A stretch of DNA of 64,000 nt from CAWBRT01 sp963819175 (lineage in GTDB: Bacteria; Acidobacteriota; Terriglobia; Terriglobales; Acidobacteriaceae): assembly GCA_963819175.1 (NCBI GenBank), contig CAWFVJ010000023.1, positions 70,133 to 134,132 of the forward strand. Direction: 5' to 3'. The position numbers and the translations under genes are program-made. Shown here one piece after another: positions 1 through 8,026 of the stretch (within the stretch, counting starts at the first letter, position 1; each line of letters starts with the position of its first letter). Under the pieces are notes generated by a model. It was given only the letters and a program-made list of their open reading frames with translations. It did no database searches and was not told the origin of the DNA.

Positions 1-377
1 TGCCCTACCTGCACGTTGTAGTGAATAACTCCTATCTCGGATTGATCCGCCAGGCCCAGCGCGGATTCAAAATGGATTTCGAGGTAAGCCTTGCCTTTGA
101 GAACATCAACAGTCACGAGGCGGGCAGCTACGGGGTCGATCACGTCGCCGTTGCCGAGGGGCTCGGCTGCAAGGCGGTTCGCGTCAAGAGCCCGAACGAA
201 TTCAAGCAGGCATTCGCCACCGCCCGGCAGCTGATGCAGGAATACCAGGTGCCGGTCGTGATCGAGTTCATTATCGAGCGAGTCACCAACATTTCGATGG
301 GAACGGAGATTTACAACGTGAACGAATTCGAGGAGATCCTTTGTCTTGATCCCTCGCTCACGCTTAAAGACGTTTAG
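1..377 (+). CDS. gcl: Glyoxylate carboligase, C-terminal end (partial)
   Basis: This is the last ~125 codons of tartronate-semialdehyde synthase, a ThDP enzyme that joins two glyoxylates with loss of CO2 in glyoxylate/allantoin catabolism. The frame is open from base 3 and begins PYLHVVVNNSYLGLIRQ, which corresponds to the VNNAYLGLIRQ segment of E. coli Gcl. Later blocks LAFENINS, YGVDHVAVAEGLGCKA and ERVTNISMGTEI also match the family. The 5' end lies outside the window. The C-terminus is slightly shorter than in E. coli. The call rests on remembered family sequence. Confidence 0.93.
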   Translation, partial: PYLHVVVNNSYLGLIRQAQRGFKMDFEVSLAFENINSHEAGSYGVDHVAVAEGLGCKAVRVKSPNEFKQAFATARQLMQEYQVPVVIEFIIERVTNISMGTEIYNVNEFEEILCLDPSLTLKDV

Positions 378-517
378 GGAAGCGCGCCACACTACGCCAG
401 CAGTAGAAGGATGCCGGCAAAGAGGTCAACGAGAATTTGGGGCGGAAAAACGGGAGCAGCTAGGAGTTGGGGCACACAACGAAAGCAACGAAGTAAGCAG
501 TCCAACCACTTGGAGTT

Positions 518-1849
518 ATGTCTGAACCAAATGCAGTGGTAGGAAAAGTACCGCTTCCGCCAGAGGTGGAGATCGCGGTCATGCCACAGCGCTCGCGGCT
601 GGCGATGGGGTTCCGTGCGCTCACGCACCGCAATTTTCAGCTTTTCATGAGCGGACAGCTTATTTCGCTGATCGGCACCTGGATGCAGAACATCTCCCAA
701 GCTTGGCTGGTCTACCAGCTAACCGGTTCTTCGCTTCTGCTTGGCGTGGTCGGCTTCTCCTCGCAATTCCCGATTCTTCTTCTGGGTCCAGTGGGAGGCA
801 TCGTGGCCGACCGTTGGAACCGCCACCGGGTGGTGATCGGAACCCAGGCGGCGTCCATGGTACTGGCCTTCATACTTGCGGGACTCACCCTTACCGGCAA
901 AATAAAAGTCTGGGAAATCATCACTCTCTCGGCCCTGCTCGGCTGTGTGAACGCCTTCGACATTCCGGCCCGGCAAACGTTTCTGATGGACATGGTGGGC
1001 CGCGAAGATCTGGTGAGCGCCATTGGGCTCAACTCTTCCATGTTCAACAGCGCGCGTATTATCGGTCCCGCCATCGCCGGACTGCTCGTCGCCTCTATCG
1101 GCGAGGGCTGGTGCTTTTTTGTCAATGCCGTGAGCTACATCGCGGTGATTGCAGGGCTGCTGCTGATGAGACTCGGCCCTGTCGTGCGCGAAGAAACCAG
1201 CGCCTCTCCCCTCGAACGGGTGGTCGAAGGCTTCCGCTTTGTCCGCAATACCGGACCGATTTTCGCGCCTCTGCTCCTGCTCGCGATTGTCAGCCTGGTT
1301 GCCTTACCGTTCAGCGTGCTGATGCCAATCTTCGCCGACCGCATTCTGCACGGTGGCGCACGCGGGTTGGGCATCTTGATGGGCGCGACCGGGGTCGGAG
1401 CCGTGCTCGGTGCGCTTACGCTCGCTACCCGTCCCGGAGTTCGTGGACTTGGCCGCATAGTGACGCTCGCCGCCGCCGGCTTCGGTACGGCGCTGATCCT
1501 GTTTTCGGCCTCGCGCTGGTTCTGGGTGTCGGTGGCGCTGCTGGTACCAGTCGGCTACTTCATGATGCTGCAGATGGCCTGTACGAACACGCTGATCCAG
1601 ACTCTGTCGCCCGACCGCCTGCGCGGACGTGTCATGTCCGTTTACTCGATGATGGTCATGGGAATGATGCCGTTCGGTTCGTTCTTCGCCGGGGCTATCG
1701 CGGAACACTTAGGGGCTCCGTTAACCGTGGCGACCGGCGCACTGGGATGCTTAGTGGCCACCGCCTGGTTCGCACACCACCTGCCCGAGTTGCGCAAACA
1801 GGCGCGGGAGCAACTGGCCACCGGACAAATCGTTGGGGAAGTACCGTAA
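518..1849 (+). CDS. MFS transporter, EntS/MFS_3-like exporter
   Basis: A 443-residue inner-membrane protein with about 12 hydrophobic segments. The first helix block (NFQLFMSGQLISLIGTWMQ) and the loop between helices 2 and 3 (GGIVADRWNRHRVVI) are typical of the MFS_3/EntS group of efflux carriers. The start ATG has a GGAG five bases upstream. It stands alone, 140 bases after gcl on the same strand, with no adjacent regulator or substrate gene, so the substrate cannot be inferred. The tail after the last helix is charged and cytoplasmic. Length is normal for the family. Confidence 0.85.
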   Translation: MSEPNAVVGKVPLPPEVEIAVMPQRSRLAMGFRALTHRNFQLFMSGQLISLIGTWMQNISQAWLVYQLTGSSLLLGVVGFSSQFPILLLGPVGGIVADRWNRHRVVIGTQAASMVLAFILAGLTLTGKIKVWEIITLSALLGCVNAFDIPARQTFLMDMVGREDLVSAIGLNSSMFNSARIIGPAIAGLLVASIGEGWCFFVNAVSYIAVIAGLLLMRLGPVVREETSASPLERVVEGFRFVRNTGPIFAPLLLLAIVSLVALPFSVLMPIFADRILHGGARGLGILMGATGVGAVLGALTLATRPGVRGLGRIVTLAAAGFGTALILFSASRWFWVSVALLVPVGYFMMLQMACTNTLIQTLSPDRLRGRVMSVYSMMVMGMMPFGSFFAGAIAEHLGAPLTVATGALGCLVATAWFAHHLPELRKQAREQLATGQIVGEVP

Positions 1850-1893
1850 AAGGTCTGAAGTTTCAGCGTTCCGAGTCGGCCACACCAGGACTC

Positions 1894-2215
1894 TCATTCT
1901 TCCCCCTTGAAAAACTCGTTGAGTTCGTCCGCAATCTGATTTGAAAACAGCAGCATGGGGCAGCGGGGGTTAATGCATTGCATGTTCGCCCAAACAATGC
2001 TTGTCACCTGCGCCGGGGAAATCTGAATCCGAGGCGGTTTCTGCTCCTCCCCACGGGACAGGTCTAACACCTTCCGGGCGAGTTCTTTCTTGAGCCTGCG
2101 GCGTCAGATCGGGACACAAGACATCCAAGCATGCCCACACAGCTTCGACACGCTGGCGTGCGGCAACCTTGATAGCTGCCCTTTCCTCGGCACTCAGCTG
2201 GCGGTGTCGACTCAT
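1894..2215 (-). pseudogene. Small hypothetical protein, frame broken once
   Basis: Two frames together make one plausible protein of about 106 residues. The N-terminal part (MSRHRQLSAEERAAIK...) runs to about 2095. The frame one base away then continues ELARKVLDLSRGEEQKPPR...IQISPAQVTSIVWANMQ and ends NEFFKGEE-stop at 1894. Removing one G of the GG near 2097 joins them. The ATG at 2215 lies about 9 bases after GAGGT, better spaced than the ATG at 2224. The C-terminal half contains CINPRCPML. Family not recognised. The break may be a sequencing error. Confidence 0.5.
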
Positions 2216-2310
2216 GGAAGGCATACCTCATTAATCACTCACGTTTTAGGAAACATCCGACGAGCGAAAAACATATGTTTGCCGCTCACCGAAATGTGCA
2301 CCATAACTCC

Positions 2311-2931
2311 TTACCTTGCACAGCCTGCGGCGGTTCTGGGACGGGAGGTTTTTCGCTCACCTGCCGCAAGACGAACCCGAACCGTTCCGTACCCGACGCC
2401 CAACTTGGCGGCGATCTCCCGGAGGCTGGTACCCTCGGATTTCATGGCAAGGATGCGGTCTCGGTCTACAACCCGGCGTGGACGACCAAGCTGTTTGCCG
2501 TTGGCACGGGCATTAACGAGCCCACACTTCACCCTCTCCTTCGTGAGTGACAATTCGAACTCAGCCATAGCCCCAATAATCTGGAACATGAGACGCCCGG
2601 TCGGCGTGCTGAGGTCAAGGTTGTCCCTCAGGCTCACGAACGCCACACCATAAGAGTCGAGATCGGCGAGGGCGTTCACCAGATGCTTCAGCGACCTGCC
2701 GAAGCGATCAACCTTCCAACATGCGACGATATCGAAATGGCGGCGATGAGCGTCGGCCATCAGGCGGTTCAATGCGGGACGGGAGTCCTTCGAGCCGGAC
2801 ACGCCTTCATCGACATACTCACCAGCAACCGCCCATCCACGGCGGGAGGCGTACTCACGCAACTCGGTCAACTGCATTTCGGGGTGCTGGCCATTCTGCG
2901 TTGAAACTCTGGCGTAAAGGGCGACTCGCAT
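2311..2931 (-). CDS. Serine recombinase (resolvase/invertase family)
   Basis: A 206-residue site-specific recombinase of the small resolvase/invertase type. The N-terminus reads MRVALYARVST, in which Ser10 is the predicted nucleophile. It is followed by the conserved blocks VDEGVSGSKDSRPALNRLM and VDRFGRSLKHL with catalytic arginines. The C-terminus holds a helix-turn-helix (SLREIAAKLGVGYGTVRVRL). It is full length and intact. A second paralog lies at 6784-7422, and between them sits a run of small minus-strand genes. Upstream is the cut end of a duplicated gene (2972-3073), suggesting that recombination placed this gene here (inference). Confidence 0.92.
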   Translation of the reverse strand: MRVALYARVSTQNGQHPEMQLTELREYASRRGWAVAGEYVDEGVSGSKDSRPALNRLMADAHRRHFDIVACWKVDRFGRSLKHLVNALADLDSYGVAFVSLRDNLDLSTPTGRLMFQIIGAMAEFELSLTKERVKCGLVNARANGKQLGRPRRVVDRDRILAMKSEGTSLREIAAKLGVGYGTVRVRLAAGERKTSRPRTAAGCAR

Positions 2932-2971
2932 AGTCCTCCGTGCTGCGGCATGTTTGGCGACAGATTTCTAC

Positions 2972-3073
2972 CTATCTATTTGCCGAACGGCCGTTGAGCG
3001 ACTTCAGCCCAGCGGCGTCCCAATGCCAGACGCGGTAGCCAACCATCGGCGAAATGTAGTCCGGAACTGTCAC
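2972..3073 (-). pseudogene. Truncated copy of the 248-residue protein at 4356-5102
   Basis: It starts with GTG overlapping the stop of the upstream small gene as GTGA. It reads VTVPDYISPMVGYRVWHWD, then GLKSLNG, then diverges into RSANR-stop. The full-length copy at 5102 starts MNIPDYIMPVVGYRVWSWD, then GLKSLNGELW. The similarity stops abruptly about 40 bases upstream of the serine recombinase start. This marks a rearrangement junction. Probably non-functional. Confidence 0.7.
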
Positions 3074-3210
3074 GGCTTCACTGGCACCTGCTCTAGCTCC
3101 GACTCTGGCGACTGAATTGGCTCTGGCTCAGGCTGGCTTTCTGGTTCTGCCACCGGAAGTTCCAGCGGCCCCATCACAATCGTTTTGAGCGGTTCGCAGC
3201 CGATCTGCAC
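3070..3210 (-). CDS. Small Pro/Glu-rich protein, paralog of 5099-5230
   Basis: A 46-codon frame with a GTG start, 9 bases after the J-domain gene. It reads VQIGCEPLKTIVMGPLELPV and then a Glu/Pro-rich tail, closely matching the 43-residue protein at 5099-5230 (MQIGEPLRTVVVEPLELPV). Conservation of both sequence and gene order, including the GTGA junction with the next gene, supports real coding rather than a chance frame. No function recognised. Confidence 0.6.
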   Translation of the reverse strand: MQIGCEPLKTIVMGPLELPVAEPESQPEPEPIQSPESELEQVPVKP

Positions 3211-3219
3211 AGGTATGTC

Positions 3220-3912
3220 CTATTCGCCGCTCGCACGTCTCTGCACCGTTGTGGACTTGATCAATTGATACGCCTCGTTGATTCGTTGCGTCTGCCGGGT
3301 GGCGTAATCCTTTAATTCCGTTGCCATGTTCTCCAGCTTGTCTGGGTGCCACTGCGACATCTTCTGGTGGTACGCATGCGCCAGTTCGTCCGGCGTGCAT
3401 CCCTGACCCACCCCAAGCAAAGCAAAAGCCTCAGGTTCACCGAGCGGTCGGCTGGGCTCGTCGTCGGGTAGTCCGACTTTGGCTGCCCTCTGCCGAGCAC
3501 GTTCCCCGATTCGTTCTCGCTGCCGGATTAGGCGCACGGCGTCGGCGTAGGTCATCTCACGCAGAGTGCAGGTACCTGATAGCAATTCCTCGAAGGCTTC
3601 TTTTACGTTCGTGGGAATGTCGTCCCAGTTGTCGTCGCAATTAGCAAGGACGGAGAGAACTTCGTTGGCGGGAAATTGTCCATTCAAGATCGCTTGCTCG
3701 AACTGCTTCTTGGCGTCGGCTCTGGCTTGGCGCTCCGCTGCCTCTTCCCGTTTTCGCTCTTCGTCCCGCCTGCGATCTTCATCCTGCTGACGCTGTACCT
3801 CTTCGCGTTCCCGTTTCGTTTCGCCGGTTAGCAGATCAAAGAGGTATTTGATTGCCTGCACGAAAAAATAGAGCACCAGAAAAACAACGGCGATCACCGC
3901 TTCGATTTGCAC
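3220..3912 (-). CDS. Membrane-anchored J-domain (DnaJ-like) protein
   Basis: A 230-residue type III J-protein. Residues 5-27 are a hydrophobic anchor (VIAVVFLVLYFFVQAIKYLF). Residues 30-75 are a highly charged, probably coiled-coil stretch (REREEVQRQQDEDRRRDEE). The C-terminal ~70 residues form a J domain with the HPD motif in WHPDKLENM, followed by the typical helix QTQRINEAYQLI. J domains stimulate Hsp70/DnaK ATPase; here the partner would be recruited at the inner membrane, a topology reminiscent of DjlA but with a different body. It is followed by a duplicated small gene pair and preceded, 5 bases away, by the PH-like gene, so it is likely co-transcribed. No Zn domain is present. Confidence 0.8.
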   Translation of the reverse strand: MQIEAVIAVVFLVLYFFVQAIKYLFDLLTGETKREREEVQRQQDEDRRRDEERKREEAAERQARADAKKQFEQAILNGQFPANEVLSVLANCDDNWDDIPTNVKEAFEELLSGTCTLREMTYADAVRLIRQRERIGERARQRAAKVGLPDDEPSRPLGEPEAFALLGVGQGCTPDELAHAYHQKMSQWHPDKLENMATELKDYATRQTQRINEAYQLIKSTTVQRRASGE

Positions 3913-3917
3913 GCCGC

Positions 3918-4355
3918 CTATCTACCTTTCGCCCAGCCACGGTCGGAGCCTTGCGCAGCCATCTGCATGATGAAGGCGCACGCCTGACGAAATTTCCTCG
4001 CCTGATCCGGCCCGCTGATCGACACGCAGTTCGGTGCCTTGGCGGCGGTCGGCTTGCTGCCGCCCTGCCAGAAGCTCTTGGGAGTGTTCTGCATGCCGCC
4101 CGTGGAAAGATCGAAGTATCCGGTCAGAAGATGGAACCGCACTTCCGCCCCGGCGACCATCGAGTACGGACATTGGAAGGTGTCGGTGCCGAGAATCTGC
4201 CCGGTCATCCACCCGCCTTTCATAATGAGCACTCGCGTATCGGTACAGACGAGGGCTTCCTTGAATGCGCCCTTCAGCTTGACCAACACCCGCTCGTTGG
4301 GCATGAGCGTTTGCCGCAGCGTCCGCTCCAGCCGGTCAGGAATCTGCTCGATCAT
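3918..4355 (-). CDS. Hypothetical protein with bacterial PH-like fold
   Basis: 145 residues, no signal peptide or membrane segment. The middle (LVKLKGAF, LVCTDTRVLIMKGGW, then EVRFHLLTGYFDLST) has the alternating strands and 'T-x-R-V-L-I-x-K' block of bacterial PH-like (YokE-type) domains. The C-terminus ends in a helix (DQARKFRQACAFIMQMA), as PH domains do. The start is separated from the stop of the preceding gene by a single base, so it is translationally linked to the 248-residue protein. The fold assignment is an inference from pattern; the ligand is unknown. Confidence 0.5.
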   Translation of the reverse strand: MIEQIPDRLERTLRQTLMPNERVLVKLKGAFKEALVCTDTRVLIMKGGWMTGQILGTDTFQCPYSMVAGAEVRFHLLTGYFDLSTGGMQNTPKSFWQGGSKPTAAKAPNCVSISGPDQARKFRQACAFIMQMAAQGSDRGWAKGR

Positions 4356-5102
4356 TCAGCCTCCGTGATGCTCGCTTGTGCCTGCAACCACTGCCGCCTC
4401 CCACCGCATATTGTTTTCGTCCCAACGAATGTCCCCGCGCTCGATCCTCACCCTGATCCTGTTCCACAGAGCGGCGTGCACCTGATTGTGGTCTGCCTGT
4501 TCGACGACCGCGATGCCTTGCCCGAGGACAGCCACACGGTCGCCGGGCTTGATCCGCCGTTCCTCAGCACGCCGGGAATACCAGACTTTGCTCCTTTGGA
4601 TCAGCAGGTCGAGCCCGACTGCGTCATAGCCAGTCTGGCTGTGCCAAAGCGGCACGGTTCCTTCTTTGTGCTGGACGAAGATGTCGCAGGAGTAGGCGGA
4701 CAGTGTCGTGAGCCGCGATTCGGCGGCTCCCATGCTAAGGGGCACCGTGTCGATCGGCAGTACTAGTTTCTTGGGGTATGCGAATTGGGCACGCCAGCCT
4801 AGCTGATGCTCGACCACCGTGCCCCACAGATAAAGCTCGCCGTAAATGTTGCCGTATCGCATGTATCCGAGAGCCCGCAGACAGTCGAGGCTTTTTGCCG
4901 CGTATACGCCACAAGTGCAGCTCATCTGCGGGGCGTCGTGGACGGCAAGCCCGTCCTCGGCACGCCCGGCGAGCGTTCTGCACGCTGCCGACAGCGGCTG
5001 CCCGGGCATCCACAACTCGCCGTTGAGAGACTTGAGCCCGATTGCGTCCCACGACCAAACGCGGTAGCCGACGACCGGCATGATGTAGTCGGGAATGTTC
5101 AC
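4356..5102 (-). CDS. Hypothetical protein with CxC...Y motif, GTG start
   Basis: 248 residues, soluble, family not recognised. It begins at a GTG that overlaps the stop of the preceding 43-codon gene as GTGA, so translation is probably coupled. Features visible: an N-terminal YRVWSWD block, a CTCGVYAAKS segment around residue 80, and a KVWYSRR / KPGDRVAVLG region near residue 180 that resembles a small beta-barrel. A truncated second copy of its first 25 codons occurs at 2972-3073, also preceded by a paralog of the 43-codon gene. Neighbours are the PH-like and J-domain genes. Confidence 0.6.
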   Translation of the reverse strand: MNIPDYIMPVVGYRVWSWDAIGLKSLNGELWMPGQPLSAACRTLAGRAEDGLAVHDAPQMSCTCGVYAAKSLDCLRALGYMRYGNIYGELYLWGTVVEHQLGWRAQFAYPKKLVLPIDTVPLSMGAAESRLTTLSAYSCDIFVQHKEGTVPLWHSQTGYDAVGLDLLIQRSKVWYSRRAEERRIKPGDRVAVLGQGIAVVEQADHNQVHAALWNRIRVRIERGDIRWDENNMRWEAAVVAGTSEHHGG

Positions 5103-5230
5103 GGGGCGACTGGTGCTTTCTCTGGCTCAGGTTCGGGCGTGGGGATCGGCTCTGGCTGGTTTTCCGGTTCTCTCACCGGAAGCTCCAGAGGCTCCACCAC
5201 AACAGTCCGCAACGGTTCGCCGATCTGCAT
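5099..5230 (-). CDS. Small Pro/Glu-rich protein, coupled to the next gene
   Basis: 43 residues: MQIGEPLRTVVVEPLELPV followed by a run rich in Pro and Glu. An AGGAGAG lies about 6 bases upstream of the ATG. The stop overlaps the GTG start of the 248-residue protein (GTGA). A diverged copy at 3070-3210 keeps the same length, composition and junction. The conservation shows it is translated; it may act as a leader or as a partner peptide of the downstream protein (inference). Confidence 0.65.
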   Translation of the reverse strand: MQIGEPLRTVVVEPLELPVREPENQPEPIPTPEPEPEKAPVAP

Positions 5231-5240
5231 TTGCTCTCTC

Positions 5241-5730
5241 CTATTTCCCGGTGCAGCGGCTTGCCAGCTTTGCCCGTGCAGATTCTTTCAATTGCTCGGG
5301 AGCGCCGGAGCAATGATGAGCGAAGTGGCGGGCTTCATTCGCGGGGCGGTAGTCCGCATATACGTGGTCACACCAGAGGCAGAAGCCAACAGCAGTGCCG
5401 GGAGCGAGGTCGGCGCACCCGCAGTTGCAATGACGGCCTCGCCGCTTGCCGCTGTTGGGACAGGCTGGTGAAGTCGATCTCGACGGCGTCGGACTCGACT
5501 TCCGCTATTGGTCGCTCTTGATCGGCGGGGTGTTCAGGGCAGTCCCTCAACTCAATTGGGCAATCGCTGTGGTTATGTCCTTCCATGGGAAGATCGCAGA
5601 TGCAAACGCAGTCTTCATTGCTGCACTCGTACTCGTGCCCGGTTACACCGCAATAATGCTTGTGCACTTCAGTATTCCTCCGGCGGTAGCGTCGTGTTGG
5701 GTCATGCGGTTCGAAGTCGAAGAGCGTCAC
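5241..5730 (-). CDS. Cys/His-rich small protein, frame broken once
   Basis: The start chosen is the GTG at 5730, with GAGGAG 8 bases upstream. The first frame gives VTLFDFEPHD, then HYCGVTGHEYECSNEDCVCIC and GHNHSDCPIELRDCPEHP. After about 5465 the neighbouring frame carries RHCNCGCADL, FCLWCDHVYADYRPANEARH and HHCSGAPEQ, and ends ASRCTGK-stop at 5241. Removing one C of the CCC near 5457 joins them to about 164 residues. The dense Cys/His pattern suggests several zinc knuckles. Family not recognised. The break may be a read error. Confidence 0.5.
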
Positions 5731-5755
5731 CCAGAACGCTCCTCGACACCCGACC

Positions 5756-5932
5756 TTACTTCCCAAAAGGCGAATCGCCGAAGAAAGTCTCTGTAGTCGA
5801 TTTGCCGGTGTTGCGGTCTCGGACGGAGACCGTAGTGACATCATTGATACGATTGATCGTCACGGTTTTATCGTTCGAGATGGCAGTGGTCAATGAGCCG
5901 ATTTTTTCGCCATTGTTGTTTATGAAATCCAT
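5756..5932 (-). CDS. Small hypothetical protein (58 residues)
   Basis: The ATG at 5932 follows an AAGGAGG at ideal spacing, so it is preferred over the longer frame from 5983. The product starts MDFINNNGEKIGSLTTAIS and continues VTINRINDVTTVSVRD. It is short, polar and beta-rich, resembling a small single-domain beta protein. It lies between the Cys-rich protein and the 92-residue protein in a run of same-strand small genes. Function unknown. Confidence 0.6.
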   Translation of the reverse strand: MDFINNNGEKIGSLTTAISNDKTVTINRINDVTTVSVRDRNTGKSTTETFFGDSPFGK

Positions 5933-5982
5933 GCGTCGTTCCTCCTTGTTAATTTGGTCTGGGTTAGTCCGACTGCCGGGCA

Positions 5983-6261
5983 TTAGTATTCGTTCGGCAA
6001 CAGAAGCGTGGTGCTAGACCGATCTGCCTCGCTGATGATCCACAGCTTTGTGCCATTCCGCAGCTTGTATGACGAGAGCAAGCGGAACCCATGCGCCAGC
6101 GAGAATTCATTTTCGTTTCGGTCGTCCTCGCTGAGGTCACCCCAGTCTCCCGAGGCGTGCCGCGACACGAACTCGATAGCATCCTGTCCAGCTTCCTCCA
6201 GTGCTGACAGCGCACCGGGAGTTGCCACAAGTTGACCGAGTTCAAATTTGGGTGCTGACAA
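5983..6261 (-). CDS. Conserved hypothetical of mobile elements (92 residues)
   Basis: It begins MSAPKFELGQLVATPGALSAL, continues HASGDWGDLSEDDRNENEF, and ends with WIISEADRSSTTLLLPNEY. This arrangement is a familiar small soluble protein of plasmids and genomic islands in proteobacteria and acidobacteria, with no established function. Its presence supports the view that 2.3-8.2 kb is accessory DNA. Intact and of normal length. Confidence 0.8.
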   Translation of the reverse strand: MSAPKFELGQLVATPGALSALEEAGQDAIEFVSRHASGDWGDLSEDDRNENEFSLAHGFRLLSSYKLRNGTKLWIISEADRSSTTLLLPNEY

Positions 6262-6307
6262 TTGCCTCCCCTAGTTTGCTATCCTGCCTCCCGTTTGCCA
6301 AGCGGTG

Positions 6308-6439
6308 TCAGCGAGTAAGAATCCATTGCAGGATTTCGTTTGCAAGCATGTCTTTGTTCGGGTCGCTGTCGGGAAGCGATTGCATATACCGCAGCTTCTC
6401 GTTGATCTCTTTCTCGGTTGGACGTTTTCCGACAGTCAT
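6308..6439 (-). CDS. Small hypothetical protein (43 residues)
   Basis: The frame reads MTVGKRPTEKEINEKLRYMQ, then SDPNKDMLANEILQWILTR. It is helical and charged and looks coding. An overlapping longer frame from 6488 has an unnatural composition downstream and is probably wrong. The reading may extend upstream through SSALRSSLKKK if a start other than ATG is used or if an A-run length error is present. Function unknown. Confidence 0.45.
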   Translation of the reverse strand: MTVGKRPTEKEINEKLRYMQSLPDSDPNKDMLANEILQWILTR

Positions 6440-6529
6440 GCCCGTCTTTTTCTTCAGCGACGAACGCAAAGCACTGCTGATGGCTCATTTGTTGTTCCTT
6501 TCCTCCGGCGCATCGTTCAGGAGGTGCGG

Positions 6530-6772
6530 TTATGCCGTTTTATTTGGCAAAAAGGCTGTGTGAATCAGCAGCGGATGACCGTCGCTTGCGTGGAAGACCT
6601 CGACCACGACCTTGCGTCGTTGTTTTCGGGCATTGGCAACGAACGCCTGCATCTCGTCGCTCCGGGCGAACTGGCGCAGAGCCTGCGTCATCGCATCGCT
6701 GGGTTGGCGGCTGGGGGAGCCGCTGGGGCGACAAAATTTGAAGACGATATTCGGCGTCTCTTGGAAGTGCAT
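6530..6772 (-). CDS. Small hypothetical protein (80 residues)
   Basis: It begins at the ATG at 6772 with AAAGGAG just upstream (MHFQETPNIVFKFCRPSG) and runs through MTQALRQFARSDEMQAFV to HTAFLPNKTA. It lies 11 bases after the stop of the serine recombinase on the same strand, so it is probably its operon partner. No domain recognised. Small proteins next to recombinases are often accessory factors, but nothing in the sequence proves that here. Confidence 0.55.
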   Translation of the reverse strand: MHFQETPNIVFKFCRPSGSPSRQPSDAMTQALRQFARSDEMQAFVANARKQRRKVVVEVFHASDGHPLLIHTAFLPNKTA

Positions 6773-6783
6773 TCCCGCTCCTT

Positions 6784-7422
6784 TTACGCTACACAGGCGG
6801 CAGTGGGTTGTTCTGCTGCGGCGAACTGTCCGCAATTGGTGTCAGCCTGTGCGTTCCGGACAAAGCGGATGACGCTGGCGCGGGAGACGCCATATTTCTT
6901 AGCGGTCTGCGTCAGGCTCATGCCGCTCAGACGGTCGGCGACGATTGCTTCGCGGTCAACATCCAGCGGTTGGCGACCGAGGCGGTAGCCTTCGAGCCTA
7001 CGCCGCCTCATTCCGGCCCGAATACGCTCTTTGATGAGGTCGGCTTCCAGCTCGGCGATGCTGGCGATCAGGGTCAGGAACAGCCGACCCATTGGGCCGC
7101 TGGTGTCGATGTTTTCACGGCGGGAGACGAACTCGATGCCGAGGCTGTCGAATTCATCAATGACTTGCAAAAAGTGCCTCGTGCTCCTCGCCACCCGGTC
7201 AAAGGCTGCGACCAGCACGACGGAGAACTTGCGTTTCCGTGCATCGGCCATCAATGCATCGAGTCCGGGGCGGCGTGCCTTTGTGCCGGAGACGCCGTGG
7301 TCGGTATATTCGGCGACGACCTCGAACCCACGCTGCTGCGCTAACTGCCGCAGATCGTAAAGCTGCGTCTCGACGTGCTGTTCGAGGGTAGAGACCCTCG
7401 CATACAGGGCGCATTTCTTCAT
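6784..7422 (-). CDS. Serine recombinase (resolvase/invertase family)
   Basis: 212 residues. N-terminus MKKCALYARVSTLEQ with Ser11 as predicted nucleophile; then TDHGVSGTKARRPGLDALM, FDRVARSTRHFLQVID and LIASIAELEADLIKERI, the long helix of the family. A C-terminal helix-turn-helix is present (SLTQTAKKYGVSRASVIRFV). It is intact and shares domain plan, but only moderate identity, with the recombinase at 2311-2931. Two such enzymes in one orientation bracket the small-gene cluster. No recombination site could be identified by eye. Confidence 0.92.
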   Translation of the reverse strand: MKKCALYARVSTLEQHVETQLYDLRQLAQQRGFEVVAEYTDHGVSGTKARRPGLDALMADARKRKFSVVLVAAFDRVARSTRHFLQVIDEFDSLGIEFVSRRENIDTSGPMGRLFLTLIASIAELEADLIKERIRAGMRRRRLEGYRLGRQPLDVDREAIVADRLSGMSLTQTAKKYGVSRASVIRFVRNAQADTNCGQFAAAEQPTAACVA

Positions 7423-7482
7423 CCAATGTGTTCCTTTACGCTTTTCGCACCGACAAACAGACTTTTGTGAATGTGAGCAAGT

Positions 7483-7911
7483 TCAATCAAGCTCTCCCTC
7501 CGGTAGCGTGACAGAGAGCCTGTGGTCACAGCTTAAGGAGACTGCACTGTAAGAAATCCGGCTCATCGATCCCGTAGTGGAAAAAGCATGTCGTTCCCAC
7601 AAACCGGGACATAGTGGCTCGGTGTCGGGGAGTCTCTTCTTCAAACTGCCATTCTCGGAGCGAAAGAGCCGCTGCGTAGCTTGGTGGCAAATGGTTGCTT
7701 CGGGCTGGAGAATGCCTAGATCGCCCCCGACCTCATCGAGCAACAATTGGCCAATTTGGTGGTCATCAAGTTCCGCGAGATGATTGTTCAGCGCCCCTGC
7801 TGCCAACAGCGTGCCGATGCGGCGGACAAAGGGGGATTTGGATTGCAGTAGTCGTCGCTGTAACTCGATAAGCCGTCGAACGGGCTTCTCATCAGTGATT
7901 TTCTCGTCCAC
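7483..7911 (-). CDS. Hypothetical protein (142 residues)
   Basis: The frame starts MDEKITDEKPVRRLIELQRR and has a natural helical first half (VRRIGTLLAAGALNNHLAEL, then DHQIGQLLLDEVGGDLGIL). After about residue 85 the composition becomes less convincing (SLSCDHRLSVTLPEGELD), so a frame break or a shorter true product is possible. It is the first gene of the minus-strand cluster, 60 bases upstream of the recombinase. Family not recognised. Confidence 0.45.
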   Translation of the reverse strand: MDEKITDEKPVRRLIELQRRLLQSKSPFVRRIGTLLAAGALNNHLAELDDHQIGQLLLDEVGGDLGILQPEATICHQATQRLFRSENGSLKKRLPDTEPLCPGLWERHAFSTTGSMSRISYSAVSLSCDHRLSVTLPEGELD

Positions 7912-8026
7912 GCACCATTAGTATACAAAGCAGATTTGGAGAATTTAGAAATATTTCTTGAACGTAGAGGCGGCTGTATATTGCAAGTAGGTGGGCGAGA
8001 CTCGCTTGGATGACGGGTGATGACCG

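Noticed and set aside
703..1944. 413-codon open frame overlapping the MFS gene
   Set aside because: Arg/Pro-rich composition of a high-GC shadow frame; the +1 frame encodes a clear transporter.
3852..4766. 304-codon plus-strand frame
   Set aside because: Antisense to the PH-like and 248-residue genes, which have better composition, ribosome sites and a duplicated copy.
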